The translations under genes were made by a program, and so were the position numbers. Shown in pieces: positions 1 to 8,122 of a stretch of 9,929 nucleotides of DNA; within the stretch, counting starts at the first letter, position 1; each line of letters opens with the position of its first letter. The DNA comes from Planctomycetota bacterium (GTDB taxonomy: Bacteria > Planctomycetota > Phycisphaerae > Sedimentisphaerales > Anaerohalosphaeraceae), in assembly GCA_030637065.1 (NCBI GenBank), contig DAOVVQ010000141.1, positions 1-9,929 on the forward strand. The letters are read 5' to 3'. The notes beneath the pieces are model-generated. The model did no database searches. It had not been told where the DNA came from and worked only from the letters and a program-made list of their open reading frames with translations.

Positions 1-1586
1 ATACGTTTGTCAGCCAGGGCATACTCGATCCGGATTATTCGCTCGAAGGCTTTCTTTACGACCCGAGTCCAACGCCGGATTATACGTGGGCCAAATGGAC
101 GATCGCGGTTATAGCCGCCACTCTCGTGCTGGCTGCCGTGAGCGTTATTATTTTGCTTGTCTTCAACCTTCGCCTTCGTAAGGCGGTCAGTCAGCGTACC
201 TTCGAGTTGTCACAGGCAAACAAGGAGCTGATATGGCAGTTGACGGTCAGCGAGGCGATGTCGCAATTATCGAGCAAGCTGATCTCGCCAACCATCTCTT
301 TCAAGGAGATTCTGAAGGTCACTTTGGATTACGCCAAGATGTTGACTCAAAGCGAACACGGCTACGTCGGCATCATCGAGACTGATACCAAAGATATGGT
401 CTGCGAAAACCTGACGGAAATGATGGGCAAAGTCTGCCAGGTCACCGGCGAAGGACTGCGGATCAGATTTCCCATCGGTGCCGATGGCCTCTATCCGAAA
501 CTGTGGGGACACGCGCTAAATACTCTCGAACCGTTCTATACGAATGAGCCACCCTCTCACCCGACTTACGGCAAAACTCCGCAGGGCCATGTGCCGTTGA
601 ATAATTTCCTGACGATCCCCGCAATCCACGCAGGCACGCTGGTCGGGCAGGTAGCATTGGCCAATTCCGACAGAGGCTATACCGACAGGGATCTTCAGGT
701 GACCAAACGTTTGACCGATCTTTATGCCATGGCCCTTGGCCGAAAGCAGGCCGAGGAGGACAGTCAGGCAAAAAGCCAACAACTCGAGGCCTCTAACCAG
801 CAACTGAGGGCCAATGAGGAGGAACGCAACCAACTCGTTAAATCGCTCGAGTCCAAGAACAAGGAATTGCAGAGCATTGTCTATGTCGCCTCGCACGACT
901 TGAGTACCCCGCTTGTCAATATTGATGGTTTCAGTGGCGAACTGGCTGAGACATGTGGGCAGCTAAGACAGATGATCAATGACAGTACCGACGACGACCT
1001 GAAGCAAAAATTGCTGTCGCTGCTGGACGACAATATCCCCGAATCAATAAAATATGTCAAGGCGGGTACCGCTAAAATAGCGAGCCTTCTTGACGGCCTC
1101 CTCCAGGTCTCGCGCGTCGGCTCTACACAGGTAGATGTTCAATCGCTCGATATGAACAAGGTGGTGGACGATGTCCGCCAGGCCATGGAGTTTCAGATCA
1201 GCCAAAAGGACGTCTCGTTTACCGTCGGCACGCTGCCCCCATGCAAAGCGGACAGGACACAGATCGACCAGGTCTTCACCAACCTGATAGACAACGCCCT
1301 GAAATACCTCCACCCCGACCGAAAAGGTCAGATCCACATATCAGGCCGGGTCGAAGACGACTTGAGCGTCTACTGCGTTCATGACAACGGAATCGGAATG
1401 GCAGATGGCCACCACGGCAATATCTTCGACTTATTCCACAGACTAAGCCCCAAGGACGGCATAAAAGGCCAGGGCCTGGGCCTGACAATAGTAAAACGCA
1501 TACTCCAACGCCACAACGGCGGCATCCACCTCGAATCCACACCCGCAGCCGGCTCAAAATTCTACGTCACCCTGCCCTCTGCATAA
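1..1586 (+). CDS. Membrane sensor histidine kinase with GAF domain (5' end outside window)
   Basis: The reading frame is open from base 3, so the gene begins upstream; a GTG at 126 lies inside the membrane segment and is not a credible start. Visible residues 1-31 look like the end of a periplasmic sensor domain (motif LDPDYSLEGF), possibly an NMT1/THI5-like binding domain. A transmembrane helix follows at about residues 34-58, then a GAF domain at about 85-245, a coiled coil at about 250-290, HisKA with the phospho-accepting His298 in SHDLSTPL, and an ATPase domain. That domain has an N box (NLIDNALK, from 427), a G1 box (DNGIG, 461) and a G2 box (GQGLGL, 489). All catalytic motifs are intact and no receiver domain is fused. 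It should autophosphorylate in response to a ligand and pass phosphate to an unseen regulator. The next gene is codirectional but has its own promoter, so a link to sugar sensing is only inferred. Confidence 0.93.
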   Translation, partial: TFVSQGILDPDYSLEGFLYDPSPTPDYTWAKWTIAVIAATLVLAAVSVIILLVFNLRLRKAVSQRTFELSQANKELIWQLTVSEAMSQLSSKLISPTISFKEILKVTLDYAKMLTQSEHGYVGIIETDTKDMVCENLTEMMGKVCQVTGEGLRIRFPIGADGLYPKLWGHALNTLEPFYTNEPPSHPTYGKTPQGHVPLNNFLTIPAIHAGTLVGQVALANSDRGYTDRDLQVTKRLTDLYAMALGRKQAEEDSQAKSQQLEASNQQLRANEEERNQLVKSLESKNKELQSIVYVASHDLSTPLVNIDGFSGELAETCGQLRQMINDSTDDDLKQKLLSLLDDNIPESIKYVKAGTAKIASLLDGLLQVSRVGSTQVDVQSLDMNKVVDDVRQAMEFQISQKDVSFTVGTLPPCKADRTQIDQVFTNLIDNALKYLHPDRKGQIHISGRVEDDLSVYCVHDNGIGMADGHHGNIFDLFHRLSPKDGIKGQGLGLTIVKRILQRHNGGIHLESTPAAGSKFYVTLPSA

Positions 1587-1592
1587 ATACAC

Positions 1593-1657
1593 ATCCAGTA
1601 TCCAGCCCGACGAATTGAAACCACCTCAATTAGTAGTTGGTTGACAGTATCCAGTAT
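1593..1657. repeat. Short direct repeats and a small inverted repeat between kinase and GH29 gene
   Basis: The word CAGTATCCAG occurs at 1596-1605 and again at 1645-1654, with overlapping ATCCAGTAT copies at 1593-1601 and 1649-1657. Between them is a 6-bp inverted repeat, AATTGA (1613-1618) and TCAATT (1626-1631), with a 7-base loop. The hairpin is AT-rich and not followed by a T tract, so it is a poor terminator for the kinase gene. The direct copies, about 50 bases apart, could be regulator sites upstream of the promoter at 1670-1698, or simply a low-complexity intergenic repeat. Confidence 0.4.
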
Positions 1658-1669
1658 TCGGATGCGGAT

Positions 1670-1698
1670 TTGCAAAACAGCTCGCGGGAATGTATAAT
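1670..1698 (+). promoter_or_regulatory. Sigma-70-type promoter for the GH29 lipoprotein gene
   Basis: A perfect -10 hexamer TATAAT (1693-1698) lies 17 bases after TTGCAA (1670-1675), which matches the -35 consensus at four of six positions. Transcription would begin near 1705, giving a leader of about 55 bases before the ATG at 1761. It is the best promoter match I found in the window, and it implies that the GH29 gene can be transcribed independently of the kinase gene. Confidence 0.65.
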
Positions 1699-1745
1699 AC
1701 TCCCCGGATTTGAAACCAGTGTATAAGGTGTGAATGATTTTTTTT

Positions 1746-1750
1746 GGGAG
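1746..1750 (+). promoter_or_regulatory. Ribosome binding site deciding the GH29 start
   Basis: GGGAG ends 10 bases before the ATG at 1761. An earlier in-frame ATG at 1734 has only a weak AAGG, too close to the start, and would put nine extra residues before an otherwise standard lipoprotein signal. Confidence 0.5.
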
Positions 1751-1760
1751 TGCGATCGAG

Positions 1761-3320
1761 ATGCAATTTATTTTTAAGAAGTCAGCCGTATTTTCGTTAA
1801 TGGTGTTTGTTTTGCTGCTGAATGCGTGCGGGGCGGGTAACGCTTCGGGGCCTGCCTACACAGCCGATTGGGAGTCGCTTTCGCAGAATGATATTCCCGA
1901 ATGGGTCAAGGACGCCAAGTTCGGAGTCTACACGCATTGGGGGGTTTATTCGATACCTGCAAAAGGTGGGGCTGGGGCGCCGCTTCGGAGTATGTATAAG
2001 AGGGAGAATTCGGACAAACCGGAGGTCTTCGATCATATCAACGCCAAATACGGACCTGCTGAGAATTTCGGTTATAAGGATTTCATCCCGATGTTCACAG
2101 CCCCAAAGTTCGATGCCGACGAGTGGGCTTTTGTTATGGCCGACGCCGGCGCGAAGTTCGGCGGGATCTGCGTGGTTCATCACGATGGTTTCCTGCTCTG
2201 GGACAGCAAGGTCAATCGCTGGAACTCGAAAAATATGGGTCCCAAACGCGATATTTATGGCGAGATCGCCAGGGCCGTGCGAAAACAGGACCTCAAACTT
2301 GCCGCAACCTTCCATCACGGCAGGACTTATGGCTTTTGCATAGGCAACAAACTTGACAACTGGACCGAGGAGGATAAAAAAAAGCTGGACATCTTCGACC
2401 CGGCGTACAAGGACTTTTACTGGCACGATGGCCATTCGACGAGGGAGGAATTTTCCCAGCAGTGGAAGGATAAGGTCATCGAGGTCATCGATAATTACGA
2501 GCCTGACTTTCTCTGGTTCGACGGTCTGGGCAGCCCGATGGCCAACGATACGCCGCCGGAATCTTATGCCAGGGATATTTTCGCTCACTACTATAATCTG
2601 ATGGAGGGCAAGGGCAAGGACGTGACGGTCTGCAATAAGCATACGGGTACGTTTAATTTCCCCGATGATTTCGGGCTGCTCTGTTACGAAAATGGCCGGT
2701 CGATGGAGGAGGACGTTCAGCCGTGGTTCCTGATCGACCGGGCGATAGCCTATCCGTGGGCATACGAAGAAGGCAAGAATTACGAGAGGGATAACGCCGA
2801 GTATCATACCAGAAGCCTGATCGATGTCGTCAGTCGCGGCGGGATATTTTTCCTGTCGCTTACGCCCAAGGGCGATGGCTCGATCCCCGATGAAGAAAAG
2901 GAGATCATGAGCGGGATCGGCAGGTGGCTTCGCGTCAACGGCGAGGCGATCTATGCGACGCGGCGGTTCAAGACCGTCGGCGAGGGCCCGACAAAGGTTA
3001 CCAGAGATAAGACGAAAAAGAACGGCGAGATCACTATCGGCTGGGAGTTTCGCCAGGATTTTACACCGCAGGACATCCGGTTCACGCAATCAAAGGACGG
3101 CAAAACGGTCTATGCGATCACCCTCAAATGGCCTGAAAACGGCAGGATCGTCGTCAAGAGCTTAAAAGCGGATTCGGCATATTACCCCGGCAGGATCACC
3201 TCTGTCAGTATGCTCGGCACAAAAGAGAAGATAAGCTGGAAGCGAACGGGCAGAGGACTTGAGATCCAAATGCCGAAAAACAAACCCTGCGAGTACGCCT
3301 ACAGCTTCAAGATCGAGTAA
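1761..3320 (+). CDS. GH29 family glycosidase lipoprotein (alpha-L-fucosidase-like)
   Basis: This 519-residue protein should hydrolyse terminal alpha-L-fucose, or the closely related alpha-L-galactose, from glycans with retention of configuration. The N-terminus is a lipoprotein signal: KK, a hydrophobic stretch, then lipobox LNAC with Cys23, so it is probably anchored in a membrane. The GH29 barrel follows with the motif FGVYTHWGVYS near residue 55, HHDG (His140-His141), FHHG (His185), and WFDG with Asp254 as the expected nucleophile. Glu310 in CYENGR is a tentative acid/base; in GH29 this residue varies in position. GDGSIP and WLRVNGEAIY near the end of the barrel are typical of the family, and a C-terminal beta domain completes it. 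It is clearly paralogous to the GH29 gene that converges on it from the other strand. L-fucose versus L-galactose specificity cannot be read from the sequence. Confidence 0.92.
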   Translation: MQFIFKKSAVFSLMVFVLLLNACGAGNASGPAYTADWESLSQNDIPEWVKDAKFGVYTHWGVYSIPAKGGAGAPLRSMYKRENSDKPEVFDHINAKYGPAENFGYKDFIPMFTAPKFDADEWAFVMADAGAKFGGICVVHHDGFLLWDSKVNRWNSKNMGPKRDIYGEIARAVRKQDLKLAATFHHGRTYGFCIGNKLDNWTEEDKKKLDIFDPAYKDFYWHDGHSTREEFSQQWKDKVIEVIDNYEPDFLWFDGLGSPMANDTPPESYARDIFAHYYNLMEGKGKDVTVCNKHTGTFNFPDDFGLLCYENGRSMEEDVQPWFLIDRAIAYPWAYEEGKNYERDNAEYHTRSLIDVVSRGGIFFLSLTPKGDGSIPDEEKEIMSGIGRWLRVNGEAIYATRRFKTVGEGPTKVTRDKTKKNGEITIGWEFRQDFTPQDIRFTQSKDGKTVYAITLKWPENGRIVVKSLKADSAYYPGRITSVSMLGTKEKISWKRTGRGLEIQMPKNKPCEYAYSFKIE

Positions 3321-3357
3321 GCCAAATTGGCCCACGCAGGTGCTATTAAGCAGTCCT

Positions 3358-3448
3358 GCCCCGAAGGGGCTGTTAAGTTCAGCCCAGGGTCAGCGAAGCG
3401 CCACCCTGGGTAAATAATACCACGCGTCCTTAAATACCCTGAAGGGGT
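3358..3448. repeat. Three-hairpin palindromic repeat between convergent GH29 genes
   Basis: Three stems lie in about 90 bases. The first is GCCCC/GGGGC with loop GAA (3358-3370). The second is CCCAGGGT (3383-3390) paired with ACCCTGGG (3403-3410), with an inner GCG/CGC stem. The third is ACCCT/GGGGT with loop GAA (3436-3448), which touches the stop codon of the minus-strand GH29 gene. The pattern resembles short dispersed palindromic elements that I associate with planctomycete and related genomes. None of the stems is followed by a T run, so a textbook terminator role is not supported in either direction, although the stems could still protect or end the two convergent transcripts. Confidence 0.65.
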
Positions 3449-5079
3449 TATCGTTCGGAGTTGAATATCGGGAAATCGCCGACCCGCTCGACACCGTCTT
3501 CGGTTTGCTTTAGCGTGGCATCGTCGAGTTTGCCGTTTACTTCGATCTTAAAGCCGTAGGCCACCTCGCATGGCAGTTTTTTCGGGAGGTTCAGCGTAAG
3601 GGCTTTGCCCGTTTGACGCCATTTGATCTTCGCATCGGAGCCGAGCATCGTGATCTTTTTTATGCCCTTGCCGGACTTTTCGACATTACCCCTGGCGAGC
3701 GACTTTACGTCGATGCTCCTGCCCTCGGGCATGCCGATAACGAAAGCGTAGAGCGTGTTGCCCTTTTTCGTAAAGCGAACGTCCCTGCCGGTCTCTTCCA
3801 GAACCTTGTAATCCCAGCCGATCTTCGGGCCCTTGGCCGAGTCGTACTCTTTGCGGATATCTGAAACGGGCGTCCCTTCGCCGACGGTCTTCCACGGTCG
3901 CGTGCCGTAGATGCCTTCACCGTTGACCCTGAGCCATTCGCCGATCTTGGCCATGATGAACTTTTCTCCGTCGGGAATCGAGCCATCGCCCTTCGGCGTC
4001 AGCGAGATAAGAAAGATACCGCCGCGGCTGACAAGGTCGACGAAGCTGGAGATGTGATACTGATAGGTCAGATTGTACGTCTTGCCCTTAACGTAGGTCC
4101 ACGGGTAGCTGATCGCACGGTCGACCAGCCAGAAGCCGCGCGGATCCGGCTCCATATCGCGTCCGTTCTCGTAGCAGCGAAGGCCAAAGCCCATCGGGAA
4201 ATTCCAGACTTTGCCGGATGGCAGCTTGTTGCAGATAACAACATCGTCAACATAATCGGTCCCGTCGTTGTAATAATCGGCGAAGGTATCCAGCAGTCTG
4301 TCTTCGCGAACGACGCCGTTCTTGATCGAGCCCATCAGGCCGTCGAACCAGATTATGTCGGGCTGATATTTGCCGATGACCTCATTGATCTTGTTGTGCC
4401 ATTCGGTGCCGAACTTTTCCTTGCTGACGGTGTCCGGGTTGCGGTAGAGGTCGTCGTATTGCGGGTCGAAGATATCCAGGGCCTTTCGCTGCTCGTCGGT
4501 GTAATATTTGGCCCATTTGAAGTGATGGCCGTAGGTGCGTCCGTGGTGGAATGTCGCCAGCAGCTTAAGGTCGGTTTTGCGGATCTCACCGGCGATCTCG
4601 CCGTAAATGTCGCGTTTGGGCCCCTTGTCCTTACTATCCCAGCGGGTAAATTCGCTGTCCCACAGGCAAAAACCGTCGTGGTGGACCAGGCATATACCGC
4701 CGAACTTGGCGCCGGCGTCTTCCATCACGTGTACCCATTCGGCTGCGTCGAACTTCGGCGCCGTGAACATCGGCACAAAGTCCTTATAGCCGAACTCGGT
4801 AATGGGACCGTAATTCTCCTCATGATATTTTCGTATACCCCGCTCGTCGCGGTCCTTCGGCGCATACATCTCGCCGCCGTAAACATTCGTCTCGAAGGCC
4901 GGCACCGAATAGACGCCCCAGTGCGTATAGACACCAAACTTGGCATCCTTGACCCATTCCGGGATCGGCGCCTTCTTAAGCGACTCCCAGTCGGGCTCAT
5001 ACGAGGCGCTCATACCCATTGATGCTGAACTTAGCCCAAGAACCGATGCTATCATGATTAAATGCCTTAACTTATTCAT
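3448..5079 (-). CDS. Secreted GH29 family glycosidase (alpha-L-fucosidase-like), paralog of the lipoprotein
   Basis: This 543-residue enzyme begins with a Sec signal of about 25 residues that lacks a lipobox cysteine, so it should be soluble in the periplasm or released. The barrel carries FGVYTHWGVYS, HHDG (His133-His134), WFDG with the expected nucleophile Asp246, and CYENGR with Glu304 as a tentative acid/base. The overall order and wording match the 1761-3320 protein, including a run of 20 identical residues beginning IPEWVKDAK. Unlike that paralog it continues about 30 residues past the shared FKIE ending, with a polar tail (VNGKLDD...). The start is supported by GAGGAA 8 bases upstream. 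It lies 48 bases downstream of the sulfatase-GH117 gene with no obvious terminator between them, so it is probably the last gene of that operon. Substrate could be alpha-L-fucosides or alpha-L-galactosides. Confidence 0.92.
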   Translation of the reverse strand: MNKLRHLIMIASVLGLSSASMGMSASYEPDWESLKKAPIPEWVKDAKFGVYTHWGVYSVPAFETNVYGGEMYAPKDRDERGIRKYHEENYGPITEFGYKDFVPMFTAPKFDAAEWVHVMEDAGAKFGGICLVHHDGFCLWDSEFTRWDSKDKGPKRDIYGEIAGEIRKTDLKLLATFHHGRTYGHHFKWAKYYTDEQRKALDIFDPQYDDLYRNPDTVSKEKFGTEWHNKINEVIGKYQPDIIWFDGLMGSIKNGVVREDRLLDTFADYYNDGTDYVDDVVICNKLPSGKVWNFPMGFGLRCYENGRDMEPDPRGFWLVDRAISYPWTYVKGKTYNLTYQYHISSFVDLVSRGGIFLISLTPKGDGSIPDGEKFIMAKIGEWLRVNGEGIYGTRPWKTVGEGTPVSDIRKEYDSAKGPKIGWDYKVLEETGRDVRFTKKGNTLYAFVIGMPEGRSIDVKSLARGNVEKSGKGIKKITMLGSDAKIKWRQTGKALTLNLPKKLPCEVAYGFKIEVNGKLDDATLKQTEDGVERVGDFPIFNSER

Positions 5080-5087
5080 GCTGTTTG

Positions 5088-5093
5088 TTCCTC
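5088..5093 (-). promoter_or_regulatory. Ribosome binding site of the secreted GH29 gene
   Basis: GAGGAA on the minus strand, 8 bases before the ATG at 5079. The 48-base gap to the preceding gene shows no hairpin and no convincing promoter, which favours cotranscription. Confidence 0.6.
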
Positions 5094-5127
5094 TTGATTA
5101 GAATTTGATTTCGAATACATGTGCGTA

Positions 5128-8121
5128 TTACTTTTTCTTTCCCTTCAGGACCTGACGCGGGACGCCGAACCGTTCCGGGTCGACCATTACGTCGCGTACA
5201 GTACTGTAGTGGGGGTAATACTTCCACTCAAGTCTTTTCTTCTCGCCCTGCTTTAGATCACAATCGAACCGTATCAGGAAGTTCCAGTCGGTCCTGCCGT
5301 AATGGCAAAGGCCCCACGTAAAGCCGCGTCCGTTATCGGGATCGTCGAACTTATCAGGAATATATGCTCCCCCGGCAGGTGGGATGTCTTCAAGAGAGGC
5401 AACAACTTCAAAGTTCACCCCATCGGCGGAATACTGGACCGTATCCTTCTCCGGACCGGCCCAATCGACGATCGCCGCTATCCCGGATTTCCACGGCCAG
5501 ACCCAAATTTCGTGACCGCTGTTGGTAATCGGATTAAGCAACGACTTGACGTAGGGGCCCTGCGGACGGTCGGAGACCGCAACGCCCCATTTGGAATCGG
5601 CAGCCATCTTACCGCCAATCTGGTGGCCTTTGTAATAGAGCCAGTACTTGCCAAAACGCGGAAGAATGCCGGGATCGTGCACGGCACCGCTGTCCCATGA
5701 GCCCTCATCTTCATATCTGGACCAATTCGCGTAGCCGCTTTGCTCATCGCTCAGCTTACCGTCGGGAGTGGTTCTTAGTATCGGCTCGGCAAGTTTGGTC
5801 CATGGGCCGCCGGGCAAGTCGGCTGTTGCCATGCCTATGACATTGCGCCCGCTATCGAAGCTGCGGGCCTGGTAGCAGAGGTAATACCTGCCTTCGGCGA
5901 CGAGTATGTTTGTTGTAAAGACGCTGAAGTCGTCCCATGAGCCTTTTGGGCCGCGATTAACAGCAGGTCCGCGCTCGGTCCAGTTGTAACCGTCGTCGCT
6001 GGTGGCATACCAGATGTCGGCGTTTAACCACTTGTATTTCGGATCGGTGCAGTGAGTGAACCAGACGTAATACAGGTCGCCGACTTTGATTATGGTGCTT
6101 GGATCGCGCCGGTTAACGCCCGGCTCATAGCCGATACCCTTGACCGGCTCGTAGCGGAAGCGGGTGTAGAATTCATTTTCACTGTCGTCGACCTTGTGGC
6201 GTTTCATTGCAGCGCTTTGCTCTTTATGGGAAACGCGGCGCCCTGCGTTGCTGTCGTCATAAGGGCTGATATAGACGTAGTAGGCGCCATAGACGTCGCC
6301 AGCGTCTGTTGTTAGCCATGCCTGCAACCTCTGCTCACCACCGGTCAGGCTGACATTAAATACAATCGCTTTGTCTTTCGGCGCAATGCTTTTCGATGCA
6401 TCAAATCCTCCCACGCTCAGGCGTGCGGTTTTTGCCTCGATTCTCCCGCTGGGAAGTTGGAGCAATTTGCTGAGATGATCATAGTCAGCGGTATTGGGAA
6501 GGTTATTATCACAGATATCGCGGATGGGCAGATCGAGTTCACGCGGCCAGCGACGCAGCTCGATCCGGTAATCGCCGGGCTCTTCGACGTCGATTACCCA
6601 ATAACCGTTACTCTTCAGTGCGGCTCGCACATGCTGCTGGTTGTAAGGTACCGCGTCGCCGTGCCAGCTCTGGCAGGTCAGAGTAACGGTTTGCTGTTTT
6701 GCGGGATTAACAACGAACGGCGTAAACTCGTGTGATCGCTCGGTTATATCCGCCCACCATTTTTCATAGGCCTTTGAGAGACGCTCGACAACATTGGGAT
6801 TTTCGACAGCCACGTCGCGGGTCTGTCCGGGATCCCTGCGGTGATCGTAGAGTTCCTCGCCGACCATCCGCCACCGCTGAGTCATTACGCAATAATCCTT
6901 ATACTTGACGACAAGACCCTCATAGACATCTATAGCCCCTTTTCGCCCCTGATTATGCACGAATAGCGTTCGATCCAACCATGTAATGGATGTTTTGCTA
7001 AACAGCACGGCCAGGCTCATACCGTCGAAGGCTGCATTGTGCGGCGTCTTTAATCCGCACAGGTCGATCAGCGTCGGCATCAGGTCAAAGTGGGCTGAGA
7101 GAGTAGCTACGTCGCGGCCCATATCAAAGCCGGCCCTGGGCCAATGGATGAAACATGCAGCGCGGTGGCCGCCTTCATAAGGAGAGGTCTTATTGCCCCT
7201 CATACCCGCGTTGAAACCACTGATGGTGTAGCTTTTTTTGCCGGGCAAAAGTTTCGGCGATTGACGCGAGCCAGAGGTGCCGCCATTGTCGGTCAGGAAG
7301 ATGACTATCGTATTATCGGCAAGGTCCAGGGCATCAAGGTGAGCGCGAATGCGGGCGATATTTTCATCGATATTGGCGATCATGCCGTAAAAGAGGGCCC
7401 GGTCTTCGGGGATATCCGGGTTATCGCGATAAGGCTCGACATACTCTGCGGGAACATGTCGCGGGCCGTGCGGGGCGTTGGTGGCAAGGTAGATGAAGAA
7501 GGGCCGATGGCGTTCGTCAGTGATAAACTCGATGGCCCCATCAAACCAGACGTCCGTGCAGTAACCTTTAACAGCCTCGGGTTTGCCGTTTCTAAGATAG
7601 GTATCGTCGTAGTAATCGTTCCCCCAGTGATCCGGTGCCTCGCCGATGACGCCGCCGCCGTGGATCAGGGATTCGTCAAAACCCCGATCCATCGGGCGAA
7701 ACGGGTAGCTGTCGCCGAGATGCCACTTGCCAAAGATCGCTGTTTTGTATCCGCCGGCCTTAAAGACGTCCGCTATCGTTATCTCGTCGCGACGAAGGTG
7801 ATTTCGGCTGCCATACGTAAGCCACGCGCCGGTCCGCGTCGAATATCGCCCGGTCATTAGCGCTGCCCGGGTGGGCGTACACATCGGATCGACGTGAAAA
7901 TCAGTAAAGCGAACAGCCTCGCTGTGGAGCTTGTCGATGGCCGGCGTTTTGACGAAAGGATTGCCGTGGCATGACATATCGCCATAACCCTGATCGTCGG
8001 TCATGATCAGGATCACGTTGGGCCTGGGGTTTTTGATGCCGCCCTTGATCGCGCCGTCCGCCGCTATGCCAACAAGAGCAACCAGCACAAAAAAAAACGG
8101 CGAATACCCGAATTGCTTCAT
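5128..8121 (-). CDS. Secreted bifunctional fusion: S1 sulfatase plus GH117-like glycosidase
   Basis: This 997-residue protein joins two enzymes. Residues 1-24 are a Sec signal. About 32-455 form an S1 formylglycine sulfatase: Asp42-Asp43 in TDDQGYGD, the CTPTR motif with Cys81 to be converted to formylglycine, GKWHLG (Lys132, His134), Asp278-Asn279 and Lys311. About 460-630 is a beta-sandwich (SWHGD, ELRRWPRE, GAYYVY) seen behind many planctomycete arylsulfatases. About 650-970 resembles GH117 (neoagarobiose hydrolase family): RRDPS (Asp673), WYATSDDGYNW, VHDPG (Asp816), KWGVAVSD and ITNSGHE (His870-Glu871). The frame is unbroken and no good internal ribosome site precedes Met639, so I read a true fusion. 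The start at 8121 has AGGGA 9 bases upstream; the open frame extends 33 codons further into the preceding gene but adds no signal. GH117 predicts release of 3,6-anhydro-L-galactose or a related alpha-L-sugar; the exact substrate is unknown. Confidence 0.9.
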   Translation of the reverse strand: MKQFGYSPFFFVLVALVGIAADGAIKGGIKNPRPNVILIMTDDQGYGDMSCHGNPFVKTPAIDKLHSEAVRFTDFHVDPMCTPTRAALMTGRYSTRTGAWLTYGSRNHLRRDEITIADVFKAGGYKTAIFGKWHLGDSYPFRPMDRGFDESLIHGGGVIGEAPDHWGNDYYDDTYLRNGKPEAVKGYCTDVWFDGAIEFITDERHRPFFIYLATNAPHGPRHVPAEYVEPYRDNPDIPEDRALFYGMIANIDENIARIRAHLDALDLADNTIVIFLTDNGGTSGSRQSPKLLPGKKSYTISGFNAGMRGNKTSPYEGGHRAACFIHWPRAGFDMGRDVATLSAHFDLMPTLIDLCGLKTPHNAAFDGMSLAVLFSKTSITWLDRTLFVHNQGRKGAIDVYEGLVVKYKDYCVMTQRWRMVGEELYDHRRDPGQTRDVAVENPNVVERLSKAYEKWWADITERSHEFTPFVVNPAKQQTVTLTCQSWHGDAVPYNQQHVRAALKSNGYWVIDVEEPGDYRIELRRWPRELDLPIRDICDNNLPNTADYDHLSKLLQLPSGRIEAKTARLSVGGFDASKSIAPKDKAIVFNVSLTGGEQRLQAWLTTDAGDVYGAYYVYISPYDDSNAGRRVSHKEQSAAMKRHKVDDSENEFYTRFRYEPVKGIGYEPGVNRRDPSTIIKVGDLYYVWFTHCTDPKYKWLNADIWYATSDDGYNWTERGPAVNRGPKGSWDDFSVFTTNILVAEGRYYLCYQARSFDSGRNVIGMATADLPGGPWTKLAEPILRTTPDGKLSDEQSGYANWSRYEDEGSWDSGAVHDPGILPRFGKYWLYYKGHQIGGKMAADSKWGVAVSDRPQGPYVKSLLNPITNSGHEIWVWPWKSGIAAIVDWAGPEKDTVQYSADGVNFEVVASLEDIPPAGGAYIPDKFDDPDNGRGFTWGLCHYGRTDWNFLIRFDCDLKQGEKKRLEWKYYPHYSTVRDVMVDPERFGVPRQVLKGKKK

Positions 8122-8122
8122 C

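Noticed and set aside
1641..1646. Perfect TTGACA as the -35 element of the GH29 promoter
   Set aside because: It is 46 bases from the TATAAT at 1693 and no -10-like hexamer lies 16-18 bases downstream; TTGCAA at 1670 is spaced correctly.
1797..3089. A 430-codon open frame on the minus strand, opposite the GH29 lipoprotein gene
   Set aside because: It lies fully within a recognisable GH29 gene, shows no domain motif or signal peptide, and is explained by the codon bias of the real gene.
4054..5022. A 322-codon open frame on the plus strand, opposite the secreted GH29 gene
   Set aside because: Shadow of a gene with intact GH29 motifs; no recognisable motif of its own.
6150..6207. A separate GH117 gene starting at the internal ATG at 6207
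   Set aside because: No convincing ribosome site precedes it, the frame is continuous with the sulfatase, and no signal peptide would be present although the neighbours are all exported.
7144..7860. A 238-codon open frame on the plus strand, opposite the sulfatase part of the fusion gene
   Set aside because: Antisense shadow without family motifs.
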